Assembly: GCA_050618055.1 (NCBI GenBank)
Contig: JBNLVK010000291.1
Coordinates: 12,851 to 76,850 of the forward strand
Reading direction: 5' to 3'
DNA from: CALDCK01 sp050618055
GTDB taxonomy: Bacteria; Myxococcota_A; UBA9160; SMWR01
Length of the DNA: 64,000 nucleotides
In this document: piece by piece, positions 52,350 to 60,407 of the stretch
How the letters are laid out: each line of letters begins with the position of its first letter
Position numbering within the stretch: the stretch's first letter is position 1
Program-made: the position numbers and the translations under genes
Notes under the pieces: model-generated
The model's database searches: none
What the model saw: only the letters and a program-made list of their open reading frames with translations
What the model was told of the DNA's origin: nothing

Positions 52350-53531
52350 ATGACGCAGATCGCCCGCGGACTGGCCGACATCGCCATCACCGAGACCCGC
52401 CTCTCCCGGGTCGACGGGGAGGCCGGCCGCCTGCTGATCGGGGGCTTCGCCGTGGAGGAGCTGGCGCCGAACGCCTGCTTCGAGGAGACGCTCTTCCTGC
52501 TCTGGAACGACCGGCTGCCGTCGCCGGCCGAGCTCTCCGCGCTGCGCGCCGGTCTGGCGGAGCGTCGCGCGCTGGCGCCGGCCACCCTGGCGCTGCTGCG
52601 GGCGGCGGCCGACGCCGGCACCGCGCCCATGGACGCGCTGCGCATGGGCGCGGCCACGCTCGGGCTCGCGGAGCCCGGCCTGCACCGCACCGAGCTCCAG
52701 GCCCGGCCCGCCGGCGAGGTCCGGCAGACGGCGCTGCGCCTGGTGGCGGCGCTGCCGGTGGTCGCGGCCGCCTACCACCGGCTGTGCCAGGGCCGCGAGC
52801 CGGTCGTGCCGGACCCGGCGCTCGACCACGCGGCCAGCTACCTCCACCTGCTGACCGGCGAGGTGCCGGCGCCGGGCCAGGCGCGCGCCCTCGCCACCTA
52901 CCTGAACACCACCGCCGACCACGGCATGAACGCCTCCACCTTCACGGCGCGGGTCGTGGCCAGCACGCGCTCCTGCCTGTCGTCGGCGATCGTCGCGGCG
53001 CTGGGGGCGCTGAAGGGTCCGCTGCACGGCGGCGCCCCGGGTCCCGCCCTCGACATGGTCTTCGATCTCCAGCGCCGCGCCGACGCGACCGGGCGTTCGC
53101 TCGAGAGCGTGACCGAGCAGTGGGTGCGCGACCAGGTGGCCAAGGGCGAGCGCATCATGGGCTTCGGCCACCGCGTCTACCGCGTGCGCGATCCGCGGGC
53201 CGACGTGCTGGGCGCCGCGGTGGAGCGGCTCTTCCCGGAGCGCGACGACGACGGTCTCTACCGCCGGGCGCGCACCGTCGAGCAGGGGGTGCTCGACGTG
53301 CTCGCCGAGCTGAAGCCGGACCGCGTGCTCCAGACCAACGTCGAGTTCTACACCGCGCTGCTGCTGCACGGCCTGGGGCTGCCGTCGCCGTTGTTCACGC
53401 CCACCTTCGCCGTGGCGCGCGTGGCGGGCTGGACCGCCCACGTGCTCGAGCAGATCGACGAGGATCGGCTGATCCGGCCGCGGGTGGTGTACGCCGGCGC
53501 CGAAGGACGCCGCTGGGCCGGCGCCGCCTGA
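52350..53531 (+). CDS. Citrate/2-methylcitrate synthase-like protein
   Basis: A 393-residue citrate-synthase-fold enzyme: STFTARVVASTRSCLSSAI, GPLHGGAPG and GFGHRVYRVRDPRADVL carry the two catalytic histidines. The third catalytic residue position reads TNVEFYTALL, with Glu where many family members have Asp. It could be a citrate, methylcitrate or other alkylcitrate synthase; it is probably not the sole TCA enzyme, given pairing with a regulator-like paralogue. GGAGG precedes the ATG by 5 nt. Confidence 0.85.
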   Translation: MTQIARGLADIAITETRLSRVDGEAGRLLIGGFAVEELAPNACFEETLFLLWNDRLPSPAELSALRAGLAERRALAPATLALLRAAADAGTAPMDALRMGAATLGLAEPGLHRTELQARPAGEVRQTALRLVAALPVVAAAYHRLCQGREPVVPDPALDHAASYLHLLTGEVPAPGQARALATYLNTTADHGMNASTFTARVVASTRSCLSSAIVAALGALKGPLHGGAPGPALDMVFDLQRRADATGRSLESVTEQWVRDQVAKGERIMGFGHRVYRVRDPRADVLGAAVERLFPERDDDGLYRRARTVEQGVLDVLAELKPDRVLQTNVEFYTALLLHGLGLPSPLFTPTFAVARVAGWTAHVLEQIDEDRLIRPRVVYAGAEGRRWAGAA

Positions 53532-53566
53532 CGCCCGCGTGATACGGTGGCGCCGAGGGAGCGGCC

Positions 53567-53974
53567 GTGTCCATCCGCCACATCGACCACCTGGCGATCA
53601 CGGTCGCCGACATCGAGACCACGATCGCCTTCTACCGCGACGTGCTGGACGCGGAGGTGCTGTACGAGGACCTGTGGCGCGCGGGGAAGATCCCGATCGT
53701 GCAGCTGCGGCTGGGGGCGTCGCGGCTCTCGGTGCACGCGGCCAGCGGTCCGGCCGAGCCCCACGCCCACGTGCCCATGCCCGGCTCCGGCGACTTCTGC
53801 TTCCGCTGGGACGGAACCGTCGCCGAGGCGGTGGCCCGGCTCGAGCGCCACGGCGTGCCGGTGATCGAAGGTCCCGTGCCGCGCCCGGCTGCCGACGCCA
53901 CCCTCGGCCGGTCGGTCTACTTCCGCGACCCGGACCGCAACCTGCTCGAGCTGCTCACCACCGAGCCCGACTGA
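53567..53974 (+). CDS. VOC-family (glyoxalase/dioxygenase-fold) protein
   Basis: A 135-residue protein with paired beta-alpha-beta-beta-beta modules: RHIDHLAITVADIETTIAFY opens and VYFRDPDRNLLELLT closes the fold, giving the usual H and E metal ligands. The size suits methylmalonyl-CoA epimerase, glyoxalase or small dioxygenases; I cannot choose. The start is GTG with GAGGGAG upstream; TACGGT at 53543-53548 may be its -10. Confidence 0.8.
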   Translation: MSIRHIDHLAITVADIETTIAFYRDVLDAEVLYEDLWRAGKIPIVQLRLGASRLSVHAASGPAEPHAHVPMPGSGDFCFRWDGTVAEAVARLERHGVPVIEGPVPRPAADATLGRSVYFRDPDRNLLELLTTEPD

Positions 53975-54016
53975 GCGGGTACACTGCGCCCCCGCCACCC
54001 ACTGGAGGAGTCCCCC

Positions 54017-54667
54017 GTGAAGCTCTACGACGCCGTCGGACCCAACCCGCGCCTGGTGCGCATGTTCCTCGCCGAGAAGGGCGTCGAGCTGCCGACCGAG
54101 CAGGTCGACATCATGGCCGGCCAGAACCGCCAGGCCCCCTACACCGACGCCAACCCCTTCGGCCAGATGCCGGCCCTCGAGCTGGACGACGGACGCGTGA
54201 TCGGCGAGACGACGGTGATCTGCGAGTACCTGGAGGAGAAGCACCCGACGCCGGTGCTCGTCGGCGCCACGCCCGAGGAGCGCGCCGAGACGCGCATGTG
54301 GACGCGCCGCGCCGTGCTGAACGTGATCGAGCCCATGTCCGCCGGCTTCCGCTTCGCCGAGGGCCTGTCGATGTTCCAGGGTCGCATGCGCTGCATGCCC
54401 GACGCCTCGGCCGACTTCAAGGCGGTGGCCCAGGACGGCCTGGCGCTCTTCGACGGCCTGATCGAGGGACGCGCCTGGATCGTGGGCGACCGCTTCACGC
54501 TGGCCGACATCGCGCTCTACACCCTGCTCGACTTCTTCGCGACCGTGGGCCAGCCCCTCGACCCGGAGCGGAAGAACGTGGGCGCCTGGTTCGAGCGCGT
54601 GGGCGCGCGGCCCAGCGCCGAGGCGAGCCTGCACCCGGTCGCCGCCGGCGGCGGCATGCGCGCCTAG
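54017..54667 (+). CDS. Glutathione S-transferase family protein
   Basis: A 216-residue GST: thioredoxin-fold N-domain (KLYDAVGPNPRLVRMFLAEKG, NPFGQMPALELDDG with cis-Pro, IGETTVICEYLEEKHP) and an all-helical C-domain (FTLADIALYTLLDF). It probably conjugates or isomerises electrophiles. The start is GTG after GGAGGAG; TACACT at 53980-53985 is a likely -10. It converges on a P450 with both stops on one CTAG. Confidence 0.87.
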   Translation: MKLYDAVGPNPRLVRMFLAEKGVELPTEQVDIMAGQNRQAPYTDANPFGQMPALELDDGRVIGETTVICEYLEEKHPTPVLVGATPEERAETRMWTRRAVLNVIEPMSAGFRFAEGLSMFQGRMRCMPDASADFKAVAQDGLALFDGLIEGRAWIVGDRFTLADIALYTLLDFFATVGQPLDPERKNVGAWFERVGARPSAEASLHPVAAGGGMRA

Positions 54668-55983
54668 GAGAGGCTCTCCACCTCGATCGGCAGGCCGTCG
54701 ACCGGCTTCGAGATCGGCGCCTGCTGCACCGGCATGACGTAGCCGTCGGGCACGCTCCAGCGGAAGCGCTGCACCAGCTGGTGGGCGACCAGCCGCACCT
54801 GGGCTTCGGCGAAGCGTCGGCCCAGGCACATGTGGGTGCCGCCGCCGAAGGGGATCCAGCTGTGGGTGTGGCGCTCGTGCTCGGCGCGCTCGGGCGCGAA
54901 GCGCTCCGGCTGGAAGCGCTCGGGCTCGCTCCACCACTCGGGCATGACGTGGGTGTGGATCGGTGACACCACCACCATGGTGCCCTGGCGGATGGTGTGG
55001 CCCTGCCACTCGAAGTCGCGGGTGGCGGTCCGCGGAATGACCGGCAGCGGCGGGTAGAGCCGCAGCACCTCCTGCATGGCCCAGGTGAGTGCGGGCAGGC
55101 GGTCGAGGTCGTCGAAGCCGGGGCAGGGGTCGCCCAGCGCCAGGCTCTCCTCGCGGATGCGCTCCTGCCACTCCGGGTGCCGCGCCAGCTCCCAGGTGAG
55201 CGACGTCAGCGTGCTGGTGGTCGTGTCGTGGGCGGCCATCATCAGGAAGATCATGTGGTCGAGGATCTCCTGGTCCGAGAACACCTCGCCCGTCTCCGAG
55301 CGCGCGCGGCACAGCCGGCTGAACAGGTCGCCGGCCGGGTCGCCGCGCTTCTTCGGGATCATGTCTCCCAGCAGCGACAGCAGCGTGCGACGGCCGTCGA
55401 GACCGCGCTTGTAGCGTCCGGCGAAGGGCAGGCGCAGCCCGGGCATGGAGGCCGCGACCATCGCCTCGAAGGCGCCGTTCATGCGACGCGCCGCGGGCCC
55501 CAGGTCGACGCCCACGAAGATGGACGCCGCCATGTCGAGGGTCAGCGCCTTGTAGGCGTCGAAGGCGCGCAGGCGTCCGCCGCCGGGGCGCGGCGCGAAG
55601 CGGTCGAGGCCCGCCGCGATTGCCGGCCCCATGCGCTCGGTGTACTCGCGCAGCACGGGCCGCTTGAAGGTCTCGTGCATGATCTTGCGGTGGTGGCGGT
55701 GCTCGTCGCCGTCCCGCAGCAGCAGGCCGTTGGGGAAGATGCCGCCCATGATGAGCGTCCAGGGCTCCCGCGCCGAGAACAGGCGCTCGCGGTCGAGCAG
55801 CACGAAGCGGTTGGCGTCGGGTCCGAACAGGGTGACGTTGTAGAAGCGCCCGCCGCCCATGCCGACCACCGGACCCAGCTCGCGGTGGAGCCGGGTGTGG
55901 AGCCCGCGCATCTCGTAGCGACGCGCGCCGCGGCCGGTGATCTGACCGAGCACCAGGCGGGCCGGCGCCTTCGGGATCGCCAT
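54664..55983 (-). CDS. Cytochrome P450
   Basis: A 439-residue P450: I-helix FLMMAAHDTTTSTLTSL, the ExxR pair in MQEVLRLYPP, and heme loop IPFGGGTHMCLGRRFAEAQ. It resembles CYP51/CYP26-like bacterial P450s that act on sterols or retinoid-like lipids. The N-terminus has no membrane helix. It is the last gene of the channel operon; its ATG overlaps the DUF3604 stop by one base (TGATG). Coupling a P450 to a proton-channel set is unusual. Confidence 0.92.
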   Translation of the reverse strand: MAIPKAPARLVLGQITGRGARRYEMRGLHTRLHRELGPVVGMGGGRFYNVTLFGPDANRFVLLDRERLFSAREPWTLIMGGIFPNGLLLRDGDEHRHHRKIMHETFKRPVLREYTERMGPAIAAGLDRFAPRPGGGRLRAFDAYKALTLDMAASIFVGVDLGPAARRMNGAFEAMVAASMPGLRLPFAGRYKRGLDGRRTLLSLLGDMIPKKRGDPAGDLFSRLCRARSETGEVFSDQEILDHMIFLMMAAHDTTTSTLTSLTWELARHPEWQERIREESLALGDPCPGFDDLDRLPALTWAMQEVLRLYPPLPVIPRTATRDFEWQGHTIRQGTMVVVSPIHTHVMPEWWSEPERFQPERFAPERAEHERHTHSWIPFGGGTHMCLGRRFAEAQVRLVAHQLVQRFRWSVPDGYVMPVQQAPISKPVDGLPIEVESLS

Positions 55984-58163
55984 CAGCCGCCGTGCTCCAC
56001 GAAGATGGGCGACGACCAGGCCCGCTCGCGCACCGGCGCCAGGCAGTCGTCGTCGCGGGGCGTGGCGAAGCCGCCGGAGCAGGGCTCCGCCGTCCAGGCG
56101 CCGCTGGCGTCGCGGCGGACGCGGGCGTTGGCGCCGTTGATGGCGGGGGTCTCGGCCTGGAGCGCTCGCACGTAGTAGATCGTATCGCGCCCCCGGGCCG
56201 CGAACTCCGCGTCCTCGAAACGCACGCGGCAGCCGCCGCCGTCGCCGGGGCAGGGCAGGCGCAGCCACGGATCCTCGATCAGCGCGGCCACGTCCTCGCC
56301 GGGGTGGCTGCGCGGCCGGATGCGCACCACCTCGATCGCCTCGATGGGCACGCGCTCGTCGCCCGGGTGATGGCACTCGCCCAGGCACAGGGCGTCGATG
56401 CGTTCGGCACTCATGGCCCGGAGCGTATCGTCCGGACAGCCCGGCTTCTGAACGAAGCTTCCCGCGGCGCGCACCTCGAAGGCCGGGCTGCCGGTGCGCG
56501 TGGCCTCGCCTCCCATGGGGGTGGGGACCTCGCCGCCCAGCAGGTCGAACCAGAGCAGGATGCGCGGACCGCTGGTGGCGTAGACCTCGCGCCGCTCGAG
56601 CGCCGCGAACACGCCCTCGCGGTCGCGCCGCTCGCTGTGCACGGCCACCAGCCCGCCGGTGTAGAGGAAGCTGGCGGTGCGCTCGGTGTCGAGCAGCGAC
56701 CGGAAGCCCGTGGCCGCGGGCGGCGACGGCTGGGCGCGCGCCGGATCCTCCGGCTCGCCGGCCACGAAGCCGCGCAGCAGGTCGGCGGTGCGCTGCGAAG
56801 CGAAGCCGCGCGCGTCGGTCATGCCCTTGCGCCCCACCTGCTTGTAGCCGCTGCCGGCGCGCGCGGTGTGGTTGTCGCTCGAGCCGATGAAGCCCCAGCG
56901 GAAGTCGCCGCTGGCCAGGGCGTACTGGGCGCTCATGTGGGGGCGGTCGGCCAGGGCCGGCTTGAAGGCGCCGCGGGTCTGGTCGCAGTCGAGCCAGTCG
57001 GCCGCCGTGGTGTCGGGCAGCACCCAGTGCGGACGCCGACCCGCCTCGAGCGCCAGCCGCATGGCCTCGTCCACGCGGGCCTGGCACAGGGCGGCGGGCA
57101 GGTCGCCGCAGCGCTCACGCACGATCTCGCCGGCGCGCCAGCAGCAGGGCAGGTAGTCGTCGGTGGGCTCGGCGCACACGCCCGCCAGCGCGGCGCGCTC
57201 GGCGGCGGCGGCCGCCGGCTCGAAGCGCTCGCCGCTGCCGTGCCCCGAGAACACCTCGACCAGGCGCTGCACGTCCGGCGCGCTGCGCTCGGGTGAGGCC
57301 TGCACGTCGAGCCGCGCGCCCGGCGGCGCGTGGATTCCCCAGCCGAGGCCGTGGGGCACCACCAGCGCGCGACCGCCCCACTGGGCCAGCTTCTCGAACA
57401 GCACCTCGGGCGTGGGCGCGGTCTCCTGGCACTCGCGCGGCAGCTCGCGGGTGTCGACGCCGCGCTCGCAGAAGGGCACGTTCGCCAGCCGCCGGATCCA
57501 CCACAGGAAGTCGGCGTAGGGTCGGGCGCCGAGGGTGAGCGCCGCCTCGGCCACCCGCGCCAGTCCCAGGTAGCGGGCCCGGTCCATCACGTCGTCGGGC
57601 AGGGCCGAGATGGGGCGGGGCGGAACCTCCTCGTCGGCGAGCCCGGGGACGATCACGTTCTTGTGGCCGAAGTGGGCGTCGGGCGTCATGCCCATCTGCG
57701 TCCACTCGTAGCCGACGAAGGCCATCAGGTCCGGGCTCGCCGGGTCTCCGGCCCGCTCGTTGCACTGGCGAACGCTCTCGATCGAGCGCCGCCAGCGCTC
57801 GGGCGTCAGGCCCTCGGCGTGGTCGTTCAGCGAGAAGAAGTCGAGGTTCGCGCAGTGGCGGGCGAAGTCGCAGGCGTCGGCCGGCGGGTGGGCGCCGGCG
57901 CCGCCGAAGACGGGCAGCGCGTACAGGAAGGCGTCGATCGAGTAGGTGGTGTGGACGTGCAGGTCGCCGAACAGGATCGACTTCGACGCGGGCACCGCCA
58001 GCGATCGCCGCACCTCGCGCTGGGCCGCCTGCTTGGCGGCCACGACCTCCGGCCCGTGGCCCGCCCCCTGCACGCGCCCCGCCGGCGGATCGCCGCCGCT
58101 GCACGCCAGCGCCAGCAGGCACCCCGCGAGCGCCGCGCGCGCCCGGCTCGATCGATCAGACAC
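55983..58163 (-). CDS. DUF3604-family lipoprotein
   Basis: A 726-residue protein with lipobox LLALAC after a short signal, so it is likely anchored to the outer or inner membrane from the periplasm. The DUF3604 body has a PHP-like metal site start, FGDLHVHTTYSIDAF, then SLNDHAEGLTP, and later GFIGSSDNHTARAGSG with more His/Asp ligands. DUF3604 proteins are predicted metallo-phosphoesterase-like enzymes of unknown substrate. Many cysteines (CDFARHC, CQETAP, CCWRAGEIVRERCGD) suggest disulfides. It overlaps the SnoaL gene by 8 nt upstream and the P450 by 1 nt downstream. Confidence 0.85.
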   Translation of the reverse strand: MSDRSSRARAALAGCLLALACSGGDPPAGRVQGAGHGPEVVAAKQAAQREVRRSLAVPASKSILFGDLHVHTTYSIDAFLYALPVFGGAGAHPPADACDFARHCANLDFFSLNDHAEGLTPERWRRSIESVRQCNERAGDPASPDLMAFVGYEWTQMGMTPDAHFGHKNVIVPGLADEEVPPRPISALPDDVMDRARYLGLARVAEAALTLGARPYADFLWWIRRLANVPFCERGVDTRELPRECQETAPTPEVLFEKLAQWGGRALVVPHGLGWGIHAPPGARLDVQASPERSAPDVQRLVEVFSGHGSGERFEPAAAAAERAALAGVCAEPTDDYLPCCWRAGEIVRERCGDLPAALCQARVDEAMRLALEAGRRPHWVLPDTTAADWLDCDQTRGAFKPALADRPHMSAQYALASGDFRWGFIGSSDNHTARAGSGYKQVGRKGMTDARGFASQRTADLLRGFVAGEPEDPARAQPSPPAATGFRSLLDTERTASFLYTGGLVAVHSERRDREGVFAALERREVYATSGPRILLWFDLLGGEVPTPMGGEATRTGSPAFEVRAAGSFVQKPGCPDDTLRAMSAERIDALCLGECHHPGDERVPIEAIEVVRIRPRSHPGEDVAALIEDPWLRLPCPGDGGGCRVRFEDAEFAARGRDTIYYVRALQAETPAINGANARVRRDASGAWTAEPCSGGFATPRDDDCLAPVRERAWSSPIFVEHGG

Positions 58164-58584
58164 CCAGCTCCTCGTCGTCGTAGAGGCGCCGAACGTACAG
58201 CGAGTCGAAGTACTCGTGCACCTCGCGGATCCGGCCGTCGCGCAGCTCGTAGAGCACGAAGTAGTCGGAGGCGTAGGGCTCGCCGCTCCTTCGGGTGGTG
58301 CCGCGGTGGCGCATCTCCACGGCCACCCGGTTGCCCTCGGCCAGCGCCGACAGCACCTCGATGTCGTACTCGCGCGTGCCCGTCTCGTAGAGCTTCTCGT
58401 CGACCGCGAAGTAGACGTCGAAGATGGCGTCGCGGCCCTCGTGGACGCCGGGTCCGCCCAGGCTCGGCGGGTACTTCCAGCGCGCGTCCGGGTGGAAGGC
58501 CGCGCGCGCCGCCTCGCGGTCGCCGCGCGAGAGCGCCTCCAGGAAGGCCAGCACGATCTGCTTGTTGCCGGCGGCGCTCGTCAT
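58156..58584 (-). CDS. SnoaL/NTF2-like ketosteroid-isomerase-fold protein
   Basis: A 142-residue NTF2-fold protein: FLEALSRGDREAARAAFHPDARWKYP and the end DGRIREVHEYFDSLYVRRL are typical of SnoaL-like proteins. Catalysis is not predictable. It overlaps the ExbD-like gene by one base (TGATG) and the DUF3604 gene by 8 nt, placing it firmly inside the channel operon. Confidence 0.8.
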   Translation of the reverse strand: MTSAAGNKQIVLAFLEALSRGDREAARAAFHPDARWKYPPSLGGPGVHEGRDAIFDVYFAVDEKLYETGTREYDIEVLSALAEGNRVAVEMRHRGTTRRSGEPYASDYFVLYELRDGRIREVHEYFDSLYVRRLYDDEELGV

Positions 58585-59609
58585 CAGTCGACGAAGGCCC
58601 GGATGCGCTGGTGCACCAGCGACTGGCGGAAGGGGGTGTGGGCCTCGAAGGGGACCCAGCCGGCCGAGTAGCCGATCTGGTCCGACAGGGCGCGCGCCGC
58701 CAGGTAGACGTCGAAGCTGTCGTCCCAGACGAAGAAGCGCAGGTAGACGCGTTGCGGCGAGTGCTGGAGCAGCTCGGAGCGATAGCGCGAGTTGCCGACG
58801 CGCAGCTCCTTCGTCGTCTCGCCCGCGTCGCGCCGCCGCCAGGCCAGCTGACCGGTCAGCGTCCCGCCCACGTCGAGCACGTGCCAGCGCAGGTTCGCGT
58901 CGCCCACGTCGTTGCTCTCGAACCAGCGGAGCACGCGGCTGCGGTCGATCGCGCTGCGCTGGATGCTCTCCGGCGACGAGCCGCCGGTGGCCTGGCGGAT
59001 GGCGCCCCACAGGCGGTCCACCAGCTCCTGGCCGTCGACGCGCAGGATGCGGCCGTGGCGCACGAAGAAGGCGATCTCGCGGGCCCCGACCGGTGCCGGC
59101 CGCGGATCGGGCAGGCGCGCGTCGCGGGCCGTGGCGGCGACCGGCCGGGCGAGCTTCTGCTCGAGGTCGCTGCGCTCGCGGGTCTCGGCGGCGAGCGCGC
59201 GCTCCAGACGCTGCAGCGTCTCCCGCGCCGCGGCCCGCCGCCGCTCGATCTCGGCCGCGCCGCGCGGTGCGCCGCGACCCGCCTCGAGCTCGCGATCCAG
59301 GGTCGCCACGCTGGCGCGCAGCGCCGACAGCTCGGCACGGCGCTCGCGGCGCAGGGCCTCGCGCTCCGCCGCGTCGGGCAGCAGCGGCGCCAGGGCGCCG
59401 CGCAGCTCGCGGGCCTCCTCCTCGGCGGCGGCCATGGCCTCGCGCGAAAGCTCGGGCCGTCCCACCAGCTCGTCCTTCAGGCGCTCCATGGCGTCGCCCA
59501 CGCTGATCTGCATCACCGCCAGCAGCACGACCAGGATGCCGGTCACGTTCGCCATGGTGTCGAGCAGCGAATCCAGGTTCTGACCGTCGTTGCGGCGGCG
59601 CCGGCTCAT
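58584..59609 (-). CDS. ExbD/MotB-like single-TM coiled-coil protein with membrane Asp
   Basis: A 341-residue protein with a short basic N-terminus, then LDSLLDTMANVTGILVVLL, a single membrane helix preceded by Asp17 in the position of the proton-carrying aspartate of TolR/ExbD/MotB (LLDVLLVLL). Residues 50-150 are charged and predicted coiled coil (EEEARELRGALAPLL, ERRRAAARETLQRLE); the C-terminal 180 residues form a periplasmic domain of unknown type. No OmpA-like peptidoglycan motif is visible. It partners the 263-aa paralogue (4-nt overlap) and the channel protein. Confidence 0.72.
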   Translation of the reverse strand: MSRRRRNDGQNLDSLLDTMANVTGILVVLLAVMQISVGDAMERLKDELVGRPELSREAMAAAEEEARELRGALAPLLPDAAEREALRRERRAELSALRASVATLDRELEAGRGAPRGAAEIERRRAAARETLQRLERALAAETRERSDLEQKLARPVAATARDARLPDPRPAPVGAREIAFFVRHGRILRVDGQELVDRLWGAIRQATGGSSPESIQRSAIDRSRVLRWFESNDVGDANLRWHVLDVGGTLTGQLAWRRRDAGETTKELRVGNSRYRSELLQHSPQRVYLRFFVWDDSFDVYLAARALSDQIGYSAGWVPFEAHTPFRQSLVHQRIRAFVD

Positions 59610-60397
59610 CCGCGCCCCCTGCGGCGCGAAAGCGGCGAGAAGTCGAGCGGGCCCTCGCCCACGATCGGCATCTCGCCGGAGCGCACCCGGTGGCGGTCGG
59701 CCACCGGGCGCGCGCGCCGGTAGCTCTCGACCCCGCCTTCGCGGATCAGGAAGATGACACTGGCGTTCGAGCGGAACAGCACCTCGCGCAGGAAGCGCGC
59801 GTACTCGGGGCTGGCGCGCACCAGGTGGGTGGGAATGGGCCGCGCCTCGCGCGTCTCGCCCACGTAGAGCACGATGCCCTCGGAGCGACACTCGACGAAG
59901 TGGGGATCCAGGCCGAGCCCGCTGCCCGAGGGCTGGATGCGGATGGGCGCCTCGGCCTGGAGGGCGCGGCGCCGGGCCAGCTCCTCGCGCTTCTCGCCGT
60001 TGGTCCGTTGCAGCGGTGCCAGCTCGCGCTCGAGGGCCGCCACCCGCGCCTCGTCGTCGGCCAGCGCCTCGCGATCGGGCACGTTGCGCGCCAGCGCGCC
60101 GGCCAGGGCGTCGCGCTCGCGGGCCAGCGCGTCGCGCCGCTCCCGCTCCGCGGCCAGGCTGCGGGCCAGGTCGTCCAGCTCGGTCGACAGGCCCTGGAGC
60201 TCGGCCAGCCGCCGGCGCCCCTCCACGATCTCGGCCTCCAGACGCTCGTAGCTCTCCAGGTCGATGCCGCCGGACGCCACCTGCGAGGTGGCGCTGGCCG
60301 TGATCACCAGGATCAGCGTGCCGATCACGCAGGCCAGGATCGACAGGAACGGGAACAGCGACACGCTGGGGCGCGTGCGGCGTCGCGGCCTCGCCAC
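59606..60397 (-). CDS. ExbD-like single-TM coiled-coil protein lacking the membrane Asp
   Basis: A 263-residue protein: SVSLFPFLSILACVIGTLIL is its single membrane helix. Aligned with TolR PLLD, its run PFLS has Ser19 where the proton-carrying Asp is expected. Residues 45-150 are coiled coil (ELDDLARSLAAERERRDAL); the remainder includes HLVRASPEYARFLREVLF and a basic tail. It overlaps the Asp-bearing paralogue by 4 nt (ATGA) and follows the channel gene by 10 nt. A hetero-dimeric stator shaft with a single protonatable subunit is a reasonable model. Confidence 0.7.
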   Translation of the reverse strand: MARPRRRTRPSVSLFPFLSILACVIGTLILVITASATSQVASGGIDLESYERLEAEIVEGRRRLAELQGLSTELDDLARSLAAERERRDALARERDALAGALARNVPDREALADDEARVAALERELAPLQRTNGEKREELARRRALQAEAPIRIQPSGSGLGLDPHFVECRSEGIVLYVGETREARPIPTHLVRASPEYARFLREVLFRSNASVIFLIREGGVESYRRARPVADRHRVRSGEMPIVGEGPLDFSPLSRRRGRG

Positions 60398-60407
60398 CCC
60401 CGGCCCC

